64,000 bases of DNA from Sphingosinicella sp. YJ22 (GTDB taxonomy: Bacteria; Pseudomonadota; Alphaproteobacteria; Sphingomonadales; Sphingomonadaceae), in the NCBI RefSeq assembly GCF_011320075.1, contig NZ_JAANPA010000006.1, forward strand, positions 1 through 64,000, written 5' to 3'. Positions 53,470 to 62,340 of the stretch are shown one piece after another; position 1 is the first letter of the stretch; each line of letters begins with the position of its first letter. The notes below the pieces were generated by a model. The model searched no databases and was not told the DNA's origin. It saw nothing but the letters and a program-made list of their open reading frames with translations. Both the position numbers and the translations under genes were made by a program.

Positions 53470-54615
53470 ATGAGCCAGACGCTGGTCATCGTCGGCGGCG
53501 GTCTGGCGGGCTCGCTCCTGGCCCTCGCCTTTGCCGATCGCCGGACCGACGTGGACATCCTCCTCGTCGAGCAGGGCGAGACGCTCGGCGGCAATCACGT
53601 CTGGTCGTTCTTCGACAGCGATCTCGACCCGGCCGGCCAAACGCTGGTCCATCCGCTCGTCACGCAGCGTTGGCTCGATCACGAGATCGCGTTCCCGATG
53701 CGGCAGCGCCGTCTCCCGGTCGGCTACAACAGCATTCGCTCGGAGCAGCTCGACCGCGTGGTGCGCGCGACCCTTCCTCCGGATCGCATCCGCCGAAGCC
53801 AGGTGATCGAGCTCGCGTCGAATTACATTCGGCTGGAGAGCGGCGAGAGGGTCGTCGCCGACGGAATCATCGACGCGCGAGGCGCCTCCGCCTTTCCCGG
53901 ACTGGACCTTGCCTGGCAGAAATTTGTCGGCCGGACGTTCAGGACGTCGCGCCCGCACGGCCGCTCCACGCCCGTCATCATGGACGCGACGGTGCCCCAG
54001 GAGGACGGTTATCGGTTCGTCTACACCCTGCCGTTCGGCGAGACCGAGCTGATGGTCGAGGACACTTATTACTCGGACAGCCCGGTCCTAGACGCGCCCA
54101 CGATCCGGCAGAGGGTCGACGCCTACCTGGAAAGCGTCACCGGTTCTCCAGCCGAGGTCGTCGGCGAGGAATCGGGGGTTCTGCCGGTCGTGCTCGGCGG
54201 CTCCGCGCAATCGCTGTGGCCCGATGGCGAGCCGCTGCCGCGCCTGGGGGTTCGCGGCGGCTTCTTCCACCCGACCACCGGCTATTCGCTTCCCGACGCC
54301 GTGGCCAACGCGCTGTTGCTGACGAAGCAGCGGGATCTGTCGACGCCCGCCCTTCACGACCTGTTGCGGCGGCGGGCCATCGCACTTTGGGAGGAGCGAG
54401 GCTTCTTCAGGCTCTTGAACCGGATGCTGTTCCGCGCCGCTTCAGGGCCGGAGCGCTACCGCGTTCTCGAGCATTTCTACAGGCTTCCGGACCCGATCGT
54501 CGGCCGCTTCTACGCATCCGCCTTGTCGAGGCTGGACAAGATCCGGATCCTGTCGGGGCGCCCGCCGGTTTCGATCCCGCGCGCGATCGGCGCGATGCGA
54601 AGCGGCGCGGCATGA
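53470..54615 (+). CDS. crtY: Lycopene beta-cyclase
   Basis: 381 residues. FAD-binding N-terminus (LVIVGGGLAGSLLALAFADR), cyclase signatures NHVWSFFDSDL, RVVADGIIDARGASAF, EDTYYSDSPVLDAPTI and GGFFHPTTGYSLPDAVANAL. Converts lycopene to beta-carotene at the membrane. First gene of crtY-crtI-crtB; its TGA overlaps the crtI ATG. Confidence 0.95.
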   Translation: MSQTLVIVGGGLAGSLLALAFADRRTDVDILLVEQGETLGGNHVWSFFDSDLDPAGQTLVHPLVTQRWLDHEIAFPMRQRRLPVGYNSIRSEQLDRVVRATLPPDRIRRSQVIELASNYIRLESGERVVADGIIDARGASAFPGLDLAWQKFVGRTFRTSRPHGRSTPVIMDATVPQEDGYRFVYTLPFGETELMVEDTYYSDSPVLDAPTIRQRVDAYLESVTGSPAEVVGEESGVLPVVLGGSAQSLWPDGEPLPRLGVRGGFFHPTTGYSLPDAVANALLLTKQRDLSTPALHDLLRRRAIALWEERGFFRLLNRMLFRAASGPERYRVLEHFYRLPDPIVGRFYASALSRLDKIRILSGRPPVSIPRAIGAMRSGAA

Positions 54616-56090
54616 GCCGCAGCGCCGCCGTCATCGGGGCCGGGTTCGGCGGCCTTGCCCTCGCCATCCGGCTTCAGTCGGCGGGGGTCGAGACGACGAT
54701 CATCGAGGCACGGGACAAGCCCGGCGGGAGGGCCTATTTCTGGGAAAAGGACGGCCACGTCTTCGACGCGGGGCCGACCGTGATCACGGACCCGGCCTGC
54801 CTTCGCGACCTGTGGGCGCTGACCGGCGCCGACATGGCTGCGGACGTCGAGCTGATCCCGGTCTCGCCCTTCTACCGCCTGTCATGGCCCGACGGGACGC
54901 AGTTCGACTATCTCGACGACGACGCCCTGCTCGACGAGCAGATCGCCGCCCTCGATCCCGCCGATGTCGAGGGCTACCGCAAGTTTCTGCGCTATTCGGC
55001 CGGGGTCTATGTCGAGGGCTACGAGAAGCTCGGCGCCGTGCCGTTCCTCGACTTCTCGTCGATGCTTCGAGCCGCGCCTCAGCTTGCGCGCCACCAGGCG
55101 TGGCGTTCCGTCTATTCGATCGTGTCGAGCTTCGTTCGAAACGAGAAGCTGAGGCAGGCGCTGTCCTTCCACAGCCTGCTCGTCGGCGGAAACCCGATGA
55201 CCACGAGCGCGATCTACGCGCTGATCCACAAGCTGGAGCGCGACGGCGGCGTGTGGTTCGCCAGGGGCGGCACCAATGCCCTGGTCGCCGGAATGGTCCG
55301 CCATTTCGAGCGTCTCGGCGGCACCGTCCGGCTCGGCGATCCCGTCGCCAAGATCGGCACGAGCGGCCGGCGCCTCACGCAGGTGCGCACGAAGAGCGGA
55401 TGGTCGAAGCAGTTCGATGCCGTTGCGTCCAACGCCGACGTGGTGCGCACCTACGACATGGTCGACGGCGGGCGGGGCGAGCGCGCCGCGCGCAAGCTTC
55501 GCCGCAAGAGCTTCTCGCCATCGCTGTTCGTCGTCCATTTCGGAACGACCGGCGCCTGGCCCGACGTGCCGCATCACACGATCCTGTTCGGTCCCCGCTA
55601 CCAGGGCCTTCTCAGCGACATCTATCGCGGCAGCGAGCTCGCGGACGACCCGTCGCTCTACATCCATCACCCGACGGCGTCGGACAGCGGCATGGCCCCG
55701 GACGGACATTCGACCTTCTACGCGCTCGCGCCCGTTCCCCATCTCGGCAAGGCGCCGCTCGACTGGGACGTCGAAGGGCCGCGCTACCGCGATCGAATCC
55801 TGCAGATCGTCGAAGAGCGCCTGCTTCCGGGGCTCCGCGGCCGGCTGGGTCCCGTCTTCCACTATACGCCGAGCGACTTCGAGACCGACCTCAACTCGCA
55901 TCTGGGGTCCGCTTTCAGCCTCGAGCCGCGCCTCACCCAGAGCGCGTGGTTCCGGGTCCACAACCGCGACGACGAGATCGAGAACCTCTACTTCGTCGGC
56001 GCGGGGACGCACCCCGGCGCGGGCATTCCCGGGGTCGTGGGAAGCGCCAAGGCGACGGCGGGGCTGATGCTGGCCGATCTCGCCGCCTGA
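54612..56090 (+). CDS. crtI: Phytoene desaturase (lycopene-forming type)
   Basis: 492 residues. Dinucleotide fold VIGAGFGGLALAIRLQSAGV, RAYFWEKDGHVFDAGPTVIT, and the C-terminal bacterial phytoene dehydrogenase signature ENLYFVGAGTHPGAGIPGVV. Catalyses the stepwise desaturation of phytoene to lycopene. ATGA overlap with crtY, one-base overlap with crtB. Usual length. Confidence 0.96.
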   Translation: MSRSAAVIGAGFGGLALAIRLQSAGVETTIIEARDKPGGRAYFWEKDGHVFDAGPTVITDPACLRDLWALTGADMAADVELIPVSPFYRLSWPDGTQFDYLDDDALLDEQIAALDPADVEGYRKFLRYSAGVYVEGYEKLGAVPFLDFSSMLRAAPQLARHQAWRSVYSIVSSFVRNEKLRQALSFHSLLVGGNPMTTSAIYALIHKLERDGGVWFARGGTNALVAGMVRHFERLGGTVRLGDPVAKIGTSGRRLTQVRTKSGWSKQFDAVASNADVVRTYDMVDGGRGERAARKLRRKSFSPSLFVVHFGTTGAWPDVPHHTILFGPRYQGLLSDIYRGSELADDPSLYIHHPTASDSGMAPDGHSTFYALAPVPHLGKAPLDWDVEGPRYRDRILQIVEERLLPGLRGRLGPVFHYTPSDFETDLNSHLGSAFSLEPRLTQSAWFRVHNRDDEIENLYFVGAGTHPGAGIPGVVGSAKATAGLMLADLAA

Positions 56091-57067
56091 TGGTCAGCGC
56101 CGCCCCGCCGCCGGATCGCGCCGAGCTGGTCGCCACCGCCAGCCGAACCATCCGTGACGGGTCGCGCTCCTTCCACGCCGCCAGCCAGCTGTTCGACCGG
56201 ACGACCCGCGAGCGCGCTTGGCTCCTCTACAGCTGGTGCCGCCATTGCGACGACGTGTGCGACGGGCAGGATCTCGGTCATCGCGCGGAGCAGCGTCCGC
56301 AGGCGCTGGAGGATATCGAGGCGCTGACCCGCGACACCCTGGCCGGCGCGCCGCCCGACATATTCTTCTACCAGGCGCTCGCGGCCGTGCTCGACGAATG
56401 CGCCATCCCGCACCGCTTCCTCACCGATCACTTGGCCGGGTTCGCGCTCGACACCGAGGGCTGGCGTCCGCAGGACGAGCGCGACCTCGTCACCTATTGC
56501 TACCATGTCGCGGGCGCGGTCGGATGCATGATGGCGGTGGTGATGGGGGTCGACCCGCGCGACGAGGACACGCTGGAAAGCGCTTCGGCGCTCGGCATCT
56601 CCTTCCAGCTTTCCAACATCGCCCGCGACCTCAAGGAGGATCGGGCGGCGGGGCGCTGCTACGTGCCCGCATCGTGGCTTCGGGAATATAGCGTCGATCC
56701 CGCCGCCGGGCTTCCGGCCGACGATCCGGACATGCTGGCTGTCATCGCGGCGAGGCTCGTCCGGTTGGCCGACCAGCACGAACTGAAGGCCCGAAAGGGG
56801 GTGCCGATGCTTCCGTTCCGGTCGCGCTGGGCGGTGCTCGCGGCGGCGCGGATCTATGGCGAGATCGGGCGGCGGGTGGCCGCGCTCGGCCCGGCGGCAT
56901 GGGACAAGCGCGTCGTGATCCGGCGGCGGGTCAAGCTGCGCTTCCTGCTGTCGAGCTTCGTCGAGACCTTGCGCACCGGCGGCGGCGAAGGCCGATCCTA
57001 TCCGGTGCGCGCCGAGCCGGTCCGCTCGGCCGGAAGCCGCCACCAGGGAGTCGCCGGCGAGCGGTGA
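56090..57067 (+). CDS. crtB: Phytoene synthase
   Basis: 325 residues. Two aspartate-rich motifs: LYSWCRHCDDVCDGQDLG (DDxxD) and SNIARDLKEDRAAGRCYVPA. Also DGSRSFHAASQLF and GISFQLSNIARD. Condenses two GGPP molecules to phytoene. The last 70 bp of the gene overlap the 3' end of the convergent crtW; the extra C-terminal tail (SYPVRAEPVRSAGSRHQGVA) lies in that overlap. Confidence 0.95.
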   Translation: MVSAAPPPDRAELVATASRTIRDGSRSFHAASQLFDRTTRERAWLLYSWCRHCDDVCDGQDLGHRAEQRPQALEDIEALTRDTLAGAPPDIFFYQALAAVLDECAIPHRFLTDHLAGFALDTEGWRPQDERDLVTYCYHVAGAVGCMMAVVMGVDPRDEDTLESASALGISFQLSNIARDLKEDRAAGRCYVPASWLREYSVDPAAGLPADDPDMLAVIAARLVRLADQHELKARKGVPMLPFRSRWAVLAAARIYGEIGRRVAALGPAAWDKRVVIRRRVKLRFLLSSFVETLRTGGGEGRSYPVRAEPVRSAGSRHQGVAGER

Positions 57068-57726
57068 TGCTCGTGATGATAGCCGAAGTGGAAGCAGGTC
57101 AACAGTGACAGGGCCTTGCCGTAGGAGCTGCTGCGCGCGCGGTGGCGATCGGCGAAGGGATCAGGGCCGGCGCGGTGCGGCAGGTAGGTCCCGAACAGGA
57201 AGAGCTGAAGCGACGACAGGATCGCGGGCACCGCCCAGAACAGCAGCAGGTTGGCCAGGCTCGCCCCGAGCAGGAGGAGATAGACGGCCACGCCCGCCGC
57301 GATCACGCAGAGCTCGCGGAGCCCGAGATACTGGCGGATGAAGCGCCGGTACCAAGGCCAGAACCGGTCCGGATGATCCGCGTCGAAATCGGGGTCGGTG
57401 CCCGTCCCGGCATGGCGGTGGTGGTCGAAATGCTTGGGTGACAGCCGGTCGAAGGAGAAGCCGGCGTAGAGCAGCAGCGCAAGCCTCCCGGCCGCCCGGT
57501 TCAGCGCCGGCCGGCCCGGCGCGAGCGCGCCGTGCATGCAGTCATGGGCGACGATGAACAGGCCGACGCTAAGCCAGCATTGCAGAAGGACGATCGCCGG
57601 AGCGGCGAGAAGGCCGGGGCCTGACAGCTCGACGAGGAAGACGGCGGCGATGTGCGCAGTGAGCCACGACGCGATGATCGCCGCTGCGAGGAGGAGGCCG
57701 ATCGCGGTCTGGCGGGCGCGGCTCAA
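56998..57726 (-). CDS. crtW: Beta-carotene ketolase
   Basis: 242 residues. Di-iron membrane oxygenase with histidine boxes SVGLFIVAHDCMHGAL, SPKHFDHHRHAGTGTDPDFD and CFHFGYHHEHHRSPATPWW. It adds 4-keto groups to beta-ionone rings (echinenone, canthaxanthin, astaxanthin). Start is TTG overlapping the crtZ stop (TTGA), which gives the usual CrtW length; no ATG is available in the right place. The 3' end overlaps crtB by 70 bp. Confidence 0.93.
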   Translation of the reverse strand: MSRARQTAIGLLLAAAIIASWLTAHIAAVFLVELSGPGLLAAPAIVLLQCWLSVGLFIVAHDCMHGALAPGRPALNRAAGRLALLLYAGFSFDRLSPKHFDHHRHAGTGTDPDFDADHPDRFWPWYRRFIRQYLGLRELCVIAAGVAVYLLLLGASLANLLLFWAVPAILSSLQLFLFGTYLPHRAGPDPFADRHRARSSSYGKALSLLTCFHFGYHHEHHRSPATPWWRLPAERTGSARTG

Positions 57727-58199
57727 GGAGTCGCGCTCCGCCCCTTCAGCTGCTGCTTCAGGCGCGGGAGCGGAGGCGCATAGAGGAAGCCGAAGGACAC
57801 CGCGCCGTCGCGCTCGCGGACCGCATGGTGAAGCCGGTGCGCCTGGACGAGATGCTTGAGATAGCCGCTTCGCGGCACCGGCAGGAGCGGGATGCGGCGG
57901 TGGACCAGGCCGTCGTGGAAGATCGCGTAGATGACCCCGTAGCCGGCCATTCCGACGCCGACCCACCAGAGCAGGGGCCAGGCTTCGCCAAGCGCGAACA
58001 GGGTGATGCTCAGGACGGCGAACACGACCGCATAGAGGTCGTTCCGCTCGAAGGCTCCGTCGCGAGGCTCATGGTGGGAACGGTGCCACCCCCAGCCGAA
58101 GCCGTGCATGAGGTAGCGGTGGACGAGATAGGCCACCGCCTCCATCGCCGCGACCGTCGCGACGGCGATCGCCACTCCGAGGGCCCAGGACTCGCTCAT
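57723..58199 (-). CDS. crtZ: Beta-carotene 3-hydroxylase
   Basis: 158 residues. Histidine clusters: YLVHRYLMHGFGWGWHRSHH, IFHDGLVHRRIPLLP and LVQAHRLHHAVRERDG. Fatty acid hydroxylase fold with about four membrane helices; hydroxylates C3 of beta-ionone rings to make zeaxanthin-type xanthophylls. Operon with crtW (overlapping) and possibly the upstream sulfotransferase (49 bp gap). Confidence 0.94.
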   Translation of the reverse strand: MSESWALGVAIAVATVAAMEAVAYLVHRYLMHGFGWGWHRSHHEPRDGAFERNDLYAVVFAVLSITLFALGEAWPLLWWVGVGMAGYGVIYAIFHDGLVHRRIPLLPVPRSGYLKHLVQAHRLHHAVRERDGAVSFGFLYAPPLPRLKQQLKGRSATP

Positions 58200-58248
58200 G
58201 GTCTCGCACTAGGATGCCGGGAATAGGCCGTCCACCTTCGCGAGGCGG

Positions 58249-59532
58249 CTACCGCACAAAGCGGGTAGGGGCGATCGCGGCCTCGACCTCCGCTTGCGTC
58301 AGCCCGAACTGGCCGAGCGAATAATGATGGTCCGCGAGCCGGCGGTGGCGCTTGCGGGCGAGGTAGCGCGCCATTCGCTGCTCGACTTCGGGCAGGAGGG
58401 GGAGGTCGAGGATCCGGTAGACCTTGCGCATGGCGGCCCGCCAGTCGGCGCCGATCTCGTCGAATGAGACGTCGATTTGAGGGCCGCCGAAGCCGGCCCG
58501 GGCATCGTCGGTGCGGCGTCGGCGAAGGGCGACCTTGCGCAGCCACTCGCGGCCGATCCAGTGCGGGTCGACCGCGTTCGACTGGACCTGCATCTGGTTG
58601 AGGACGAGCGAGGCCGACGAGGCGACGAGGGCCGGTGCAGGGCGATCGAGGCAGACCAGCCGAGCGTCGGGGAAGATGGCGAGGACCGAGGCGAGGTCCT
58701 GCGTCATCTGGGGGAGCTTGAGGATCCACGGCCGCCCGCCGGACTCGCCGCGGAGCCAGGCGATGGTCTGGAGGAGGCGCCTGAACTCGCCATAGACGGG
58801 CCGCGTGTCCATCGTCTCGCAGGCGGCGGCGAAGCCCGGCACGCGCCACTGTGCCTCGTAGGCCGAGCCGAAGACGGCAATGTTGTGGAAGCCGATCTCC
58901 TCGTCGGGCTCGGCGGTGCGGGTCGGGTGGATGACGTCGAACTGTGGGTTGAGCCAGCGCGCCGCTCGAAGGGCGAGCCAGCCGCGCAGGCGGCGGTCGT
59001 CGAGGGCGCGCAGGCGCTTCCCGGCCGGCACCGGGTTCCAGCTTTCGAAAAAGCGCGTGTGGGCGAGGCGCGGGTCGCAGGCGAGAAGGCGCTGCATCCG
59101 GGTGGTCCCCGAGCGCATCTGGCCGAGGACGATGACCGGGGCGCGGATCTGCTGGTCGAGGATCTCCGGGTGGCGCTGCCACAGCTCGTGCATTCGGGCG
59201 CGATTGGCGAGCGCAGCGACGAGCTGGCCATAGGCGATGACCATTCCGAGCGGGGTGAGCTCGGCCTCGCCGTGCAGGTCGCGAGTGAGGATGTCGAGCC
59301 GGTCGCGCCAGTCACCGTCATCTTCCGGCACTTCACGTCCCGCGCGAGACTGGGCGGCGGCGATCAGGGCGTCGGGCTCCAAGACGGGCCGAGGCAGCCA
59401 TTTGCGGCGCCAAGCGGCGTCCAGCATCGCGTTGAGGCGGGCGTGTGAGCGGCTGAAAGGTTGGTCGGAATCTGGTGGGACCCGCCGGGTGTCTTTCCGC
59501 AGCAGCTCCATAGATTTCGCCTCGGGGCTCAT
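58249..59532 (-). CDS. Sulfotransferase family protein, candidate carotenoid-modifying enzyme
   Basis: 427 residues. PAPS-binding loop in PVIVLGQMRSGTTRMQRLLA, followed by FFESWNPVP, PDEEIGFHNIAVFG and PWILKLPQMTQDLASVLAIF (3'-phosphate region LVCLDRPAPALVASSASL). It matches sulfotransferase_3-type proteins that act on small molecules. It lies directly upstream of crtZ-crtW on the same strand, and sulfated xanthophylls (erythroxanthin and caloxanthin sulfates) are known from related marine bacteria. Sulfation of hydroxylated carotenoids is therefore the best guess, though unproven. Start ATG at 59532 or 59511 (better ribosome-binding site). Confidence 0.8.
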   Translation of the reverse strand: MSPEAKSMELLRKDTRRVPPDSDQPFSRSHARLNAMLDAAWRRKWLPRPVLEPDALIAAAQSRAGREVPEDDGDWRDRLDILTRDLHGEAELTPLGMVIAYGQLVAALANRARMHELWQRHPEILDQQIRAPVIVLGQMRSGTTRMQRLLACDPRLAHTRFFESWNPVPAGKRLRALDDRRLRGWLALRAARWLNPQFDVIHPTRTAEPDEEIGFHNIAVFGSAYEAQWRVPGFAAACETMDTRPVYGEFRRLLQTIAWLRGESGGRPWILKLPQMTQDLASVLAIFPDARLVCLDRPAPALVASSASLVLNQMQVQSNAVDPHWIGREWLRKVALRRRRTDDARAGFGGPQIDVSFDEIGADWRAAMRKVYRILDLPLLPEVEQRMARYLARKRHRRLADHHYSLGQFGLTQAEVEAAIAPTRFVR

Positions 59533-59745
59533 GGGCGGGTCAACACCCCTCGCGCAGGATCGTGCCCCGAGCGCCGGTAGCCGTTTCTCGTCGATGTCCG
59601 TGATTCGGCGGCCAAGACGAACAGGCATCGCCACGCAACGGGGGAAGAGACGCCGGGGCCTAAACGGCAGCTTCTGTGTTCGAGGTGACGAAAGCAGTCG
59701 GTCAGTTCTCGGCCAATTGCGGCCGGTCGGTCCGGTGTTGCGCTT

Positions 59746-59766
59746 GGTATCGCACTGGTATCGCAA
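59746..59766 (+). repeat. Tandem GGTATCGC pair, right candidate integrase arm site
   Basis: GGTATCGC-N3-GGTATCGC-AA, one mismatch from the copy at 22870. It ends 77 bp before the tRNA 3' repeat. After circularisation the two copies would flank the attachment core at about +75 and -77 bp, in direct orientation. Confidence 0.65.
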
Positions 59767-59843
59767 ATGGCTCGGGTCAGTGCCGCCGAGGCCCAAACCG
59801 CTCAACGAAAATGGCGGTTTTCCGTGATTTCTGCAGATTTTCG

Positions 59844-59896
59844 TGCAATCGCACTGCAGAGGTCGGGGGTTCGATTCCCCTAAGCTCCACCAGCCT
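59844..59896 (+). repeat. Right attachment repeat: 3' half of tRNA-Ala
   Basis: Carries the anticodon loop and 3' anticodon-stem strand, T arm (GGGGGTTCGATTCCCC) and AGCTCCACCA of tRNA-Ala(CGC) but no 5' half, so it is not a working tRNA. Two substitutions and one inserted base in the following GCCTCTTTC distinguish it from the copy at 22750-22802. Confidence 0.85.
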
Positions 59897-59975
59897 CTTT
59901 CTTGTAAGAACAAGTGGTTGGCGCTTGCGTCGCGTCGATTGACGGGTTGTCTGCGCTACCGGCGAGTGGCGGGCC

Positions 59976-61274
59976 CTAGATCAGCGTGACTATGCCGGCA
60001 GCCGCCAGGGCGAGGCCGCTCGCGACCAGCGTCGCGATGCCGAGCCTGCCTTTCGTCCAGCCCGCCGTGCCGAAGACCACGAACGCCTTGAACAAGGTGT
60101 TCAGCAGGACGGGAATGGCGATCACCAGTCCCGCCGTTTCGGGGTCGAGGGTGCCCGGTCGGAGCGATCCGACGGTCACGATCGCCGCATCCACGTCGAA
60201 ACTGCCCGATATGGCGATGAGCGTCGCGACCCCCGCATCCCCGAAGCGCTGCTCTGCCCAGCGCGCGGCCACCGCCATGACGGCGACGAGGAGCGCGAAG
60301 CCCAGGGCCGGCAGCAGGTCGAAGGGGTTGCGGGTTTCGGCGGCGACGGTCTCGGCCATAGCCTCATCGCGCGAGCGCCGAACAAGCCACAAGGTCGCGA
60401 GCGCCGATACGAGGGCGGCCGGCACGACGGGGATGGCGAGGCTTGGCATCGCGGATGGCGCGAGGACAGCTGTGAGCGCAAGGACTCGGCAGAACATCAA
60501 AGTGGAGGCGACGGCGATGCCGGCGGAGAGGAGGAAGTCGCCGCCGCTGCCGCTCCTCAGCCGCGCCGACAACGCGGCCGTCACCGCGGTTGACGAGTAC
60601 AGGCCGCCGATCGCGGCAGTGGCCAGAGTTCCGCGGCTTCGCCCGAAGGCGCGGTCCGCGACATAGCCTGCGAACGAGAAGCCGCTGACCAGGACGACGA
60701 CCAGCCAGATCTGGCGTGGGTTCCAGGCGTCGTAGGGCCCGTAGCGGCCGTCGGGCAGCAAAGGCAGGATCACCGCGGCGATGATGACGAAGCGGATCGT
60801 CGCCCGGAGGTCGGCCTCGCTCAGGCGGTCGAGCAGCCCGTGCAACTGCTTCTTGGTCGCGAGGATGAGCGCGACCGTGGCTGCAATGGCGGCGGCCATC
60901 ACCGTCTGCCCAGTCGTCGCGAGATAGCCGATCCCAAGGGTGACGAGGCCGGCGATCAACGAGGTTGCGCCGACCCAGTCGCCGTCCCTGATCTCGCGGG
61001 CATAGCCGATCACCAGCGTGGCCACCGCTCCCGAGACGAGCAGCGCCGGCACGATCGGGCCGGTGGCGGTGACCATCACCCCGGCAATGCCGCCGAGAAG
61101 CCCGAGCAGTCCGAAGGTGCGAAGGCCGGCGACCCGGCTGCCTTCCGGCTGGTCGCGCGCGCTCCAGCCCCGCTCGAGCCCGATCAGAAGACCGAGACCG
61201 AGCGAGACGAGCAGGCTCCATGCGAGCGACCAGGTGCCGATCGGTGTTCCCCCGGGAAAGTCGTCGTGACTCAG
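59976..61274 (-). CDS. MgtC/DUF4010 family membrane protein
   Basis: About 432 residues with ~12 hydrophobic segments. The N-terminus has the MgtC signature SLGLGLLIGLERGWSARDQP, then AGLRTFGLLGLLGGIAGVMV; the rest is a DUF4010 domain (FAGYVADRAFGRSRGTLATA, IGGLYSSTAVTAALSARLRS). Role unknown, possibly ion homeostasis. No ATG, GTG or TTG lies in frame close to the MgtC motif. A CTG at 61274 that overlaps the stop of the L,D-transpeptidase gene is the best-placed start, but the frame stays open upstream, so the start is uncertain. Confidence 0.75.
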   Translation of the reverse strand: MSHDDFPGGTPIGTWSLAWSLLVSLGLGLLIGLERGWSARDQPEGSRVAGLRTFGLLGLLGGIAGVMVTATGPIVPALLVSGAVATLVIGYAREIRDGDWVGATSLIAGLVTLGIGYLATTGQTVMAAAIAATVALILATKKQLHGLLDRLSEADLRATIRFVIIAAVILPLLPDGRYGPYDAWNPRQIWLVVVLVSGFSFAGYVADRAFGRSRGTLATAAIGGLYSSTAVTAALSARLRSGSGGDFLLSAGIAVASTLMFCRVLALTAVLAPSAMPSLAIPVVPAALVSALATLWLVRRSRDEAMAETVAAETRNPFDLLPALGFALLVAVMAVAARWAEQRFGDAGVATLIAISGSFDVDAAIVTVGSLRPGTLDPETAGLVIAIPVLLNTLFKAFVVFGTAGWTKGRLGIATLVASGLALAAAGIVTLI

Positions 61275-62197
61275 CTTGTATGCAACGAATCCGGCACGAG
61301 GACGAATGTCGATCCGGGCGGGAGGCCGGCCTCGACGGCGGCGCGGAAGGCCGGGTCGGCCGAGACGAGGTCGAACGGGTTGCGCGTTGGAGCCGCGCCG
61401 TCCGCCTGTCCGGTGAGCGGGACCCGAGTCCATTGCGGCTCGCTGCTCCGCGGCCCGAGCCTGAACGCGGTCAGGGTCTGTACCGCCGGAGCCGACATCG
61501 GCGCCGACGCGACGATCTCTCCCCCGCGAAGCAGGAGAATGCGGCCGTCGGCGATGCTCGCCACGATGGTGGCTGGACCCGCCAGCGAGATTGCGGCCGT
61601 CCGAATCGCCGGCCCGTCGGCCAAATGCCGGTCCAGCATGCGTTCCGTCGCGCCGAGATCCTCCGACAGGCCGAGGCGGGGCATCGCGGTCCGATCCGTG
61701 ATCACGACCGGCGTGCCGAGGCGGGTGACGCCGTAGAGCAGCCGCGCGAAGTCGTGTGGGAGCCTGATGCAGCCGTGGGAGGCCGGGAAGCCGGGCAGGG
61801 CGCCGCCGTGAAGCGCGATGCCGCCCCAGGTGAGGCGCTGCATGAAGGGCATCGGCGCGTTGTTGTAGAGGCTGGAATAATGCTCCACGCGGCGCTGGAG
61901 CACGCGATAGGTGCCGGTCGGCGTCGTGAACCCCCGGCGGCCGGTCGAGACGGTGGTGATTCCGATCGGGATGCCGTTGCGGTAGGCGATGAGGCGCTGG
62001 GTATGCCGGTTGATGACGACCAGCACCGGCCCCTCCGAAGCGAGCTCGGGCGCCCAGATGAAGTCGCCCGGGTGGAATCGCTCGACTTCCGCCAGCACGG
62101 TGCCGCGTCCCAGCGACGGCGGGTCGGCGGCGGCCGGGACGGCGAGCACGAGAAGCACCAGCGCGAGCAGCGCCGCGGCGATCACGGTTCTGGTCAT
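61271..62197 (-). CDS. L,D-transpeptidase (YkuD family), secreted
   Basis: 308 residues. Signal peptide (MTRTVIAAALLALVLLVLAV, PAAADPP), then the YkuD domain at about 50-180: VLVVINRHTQRLIAYRNGIP, TGRRGFTTPTGTYRVLQRRV, and the active site IALHGGALPGFPASHGCIRL with catalytic Cys. A ~110-residue C-terminal part has no recognised domain. Forms L,D-crosslinks in peptidoglycan or anchors proteins. The ATG at 62197 starts the signal peptide. Its stop overlaps the next membrane gene. Confidence 0.9.
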   Translation of the reverse strand: MTRTVIAAALLALVLLVLAVPAAADPPSLGRGTVLAEVERFHPGDFIWAPELASEGPVLVVINRHTQRLIAYRNGIPIGITTVSTGRRGFTTPTGTYRVLQRRVEHYSSLYNNAPMPFMQRLTWGGIALHGGALPGFPASHGCIRLPHDFARLLYGVTRLGTPVVITDRTAMPRLGLSEDLGATERMLDRHLADGPAIRTAAISLAGPATIVASIADGRILLLRGGEIVASAPMSAPAVQTLTAFRLGPRSSEPQWTRVPLTGQADGAAPTRNPFDLVSADPAFRAAVEAGLPPGSTFVLVPDSLHTS

Positions 62198-62255
62198 TCC
62201 TGCACCATGAGGTTGAGCCGCGCGGTCCAATATCAGGGATAGTCCGTAGGATCGG

Positions 62256-62307
62256 CGTGGCTTGCCGGGCATCCGATCGGGGTGCGGTCGTGGGCCGGCA
62301 AGCCACG
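62256..62307. repeat. 13-bp inverted repeat in divergent promoter region
   Basis: CGTGGCTTGCCGG and CCGGCAAGCCACG are perfect inverted arms separated by 26 bp. They lie between the divergent L,D-transpeptidase and FAD oxidoreductase genes, about 60-110 bp upstream of the transpeptidase start. Could be an RNA hairpin in a long leader or a regulator site. Confidence 0.6.
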
Positions 62308-62340
62308 GCCCCTGATGCAGCCTTCGCCTGCAAGAGGGCA

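Noticed and set aside
53394-54611. Upstream extension of the crtI frame through crtY (898 codons)
   Set aside because: The frame is open through crtY by chance; the true CrtI start MSRSAAVIGAGFGG overlaps the crtY stop.
59844-59896. Second tRNA-Ala gene
   Set aside because: Only the 3' half is present; no acceptor 5' strand or D arm upstream.
58249-59913. Long N-terminal extension of the sulfotransferase
   Set aside because: The first ~110 codons read through the tRNA fragment and att region; a start at 59532 or 59511 matches the family.
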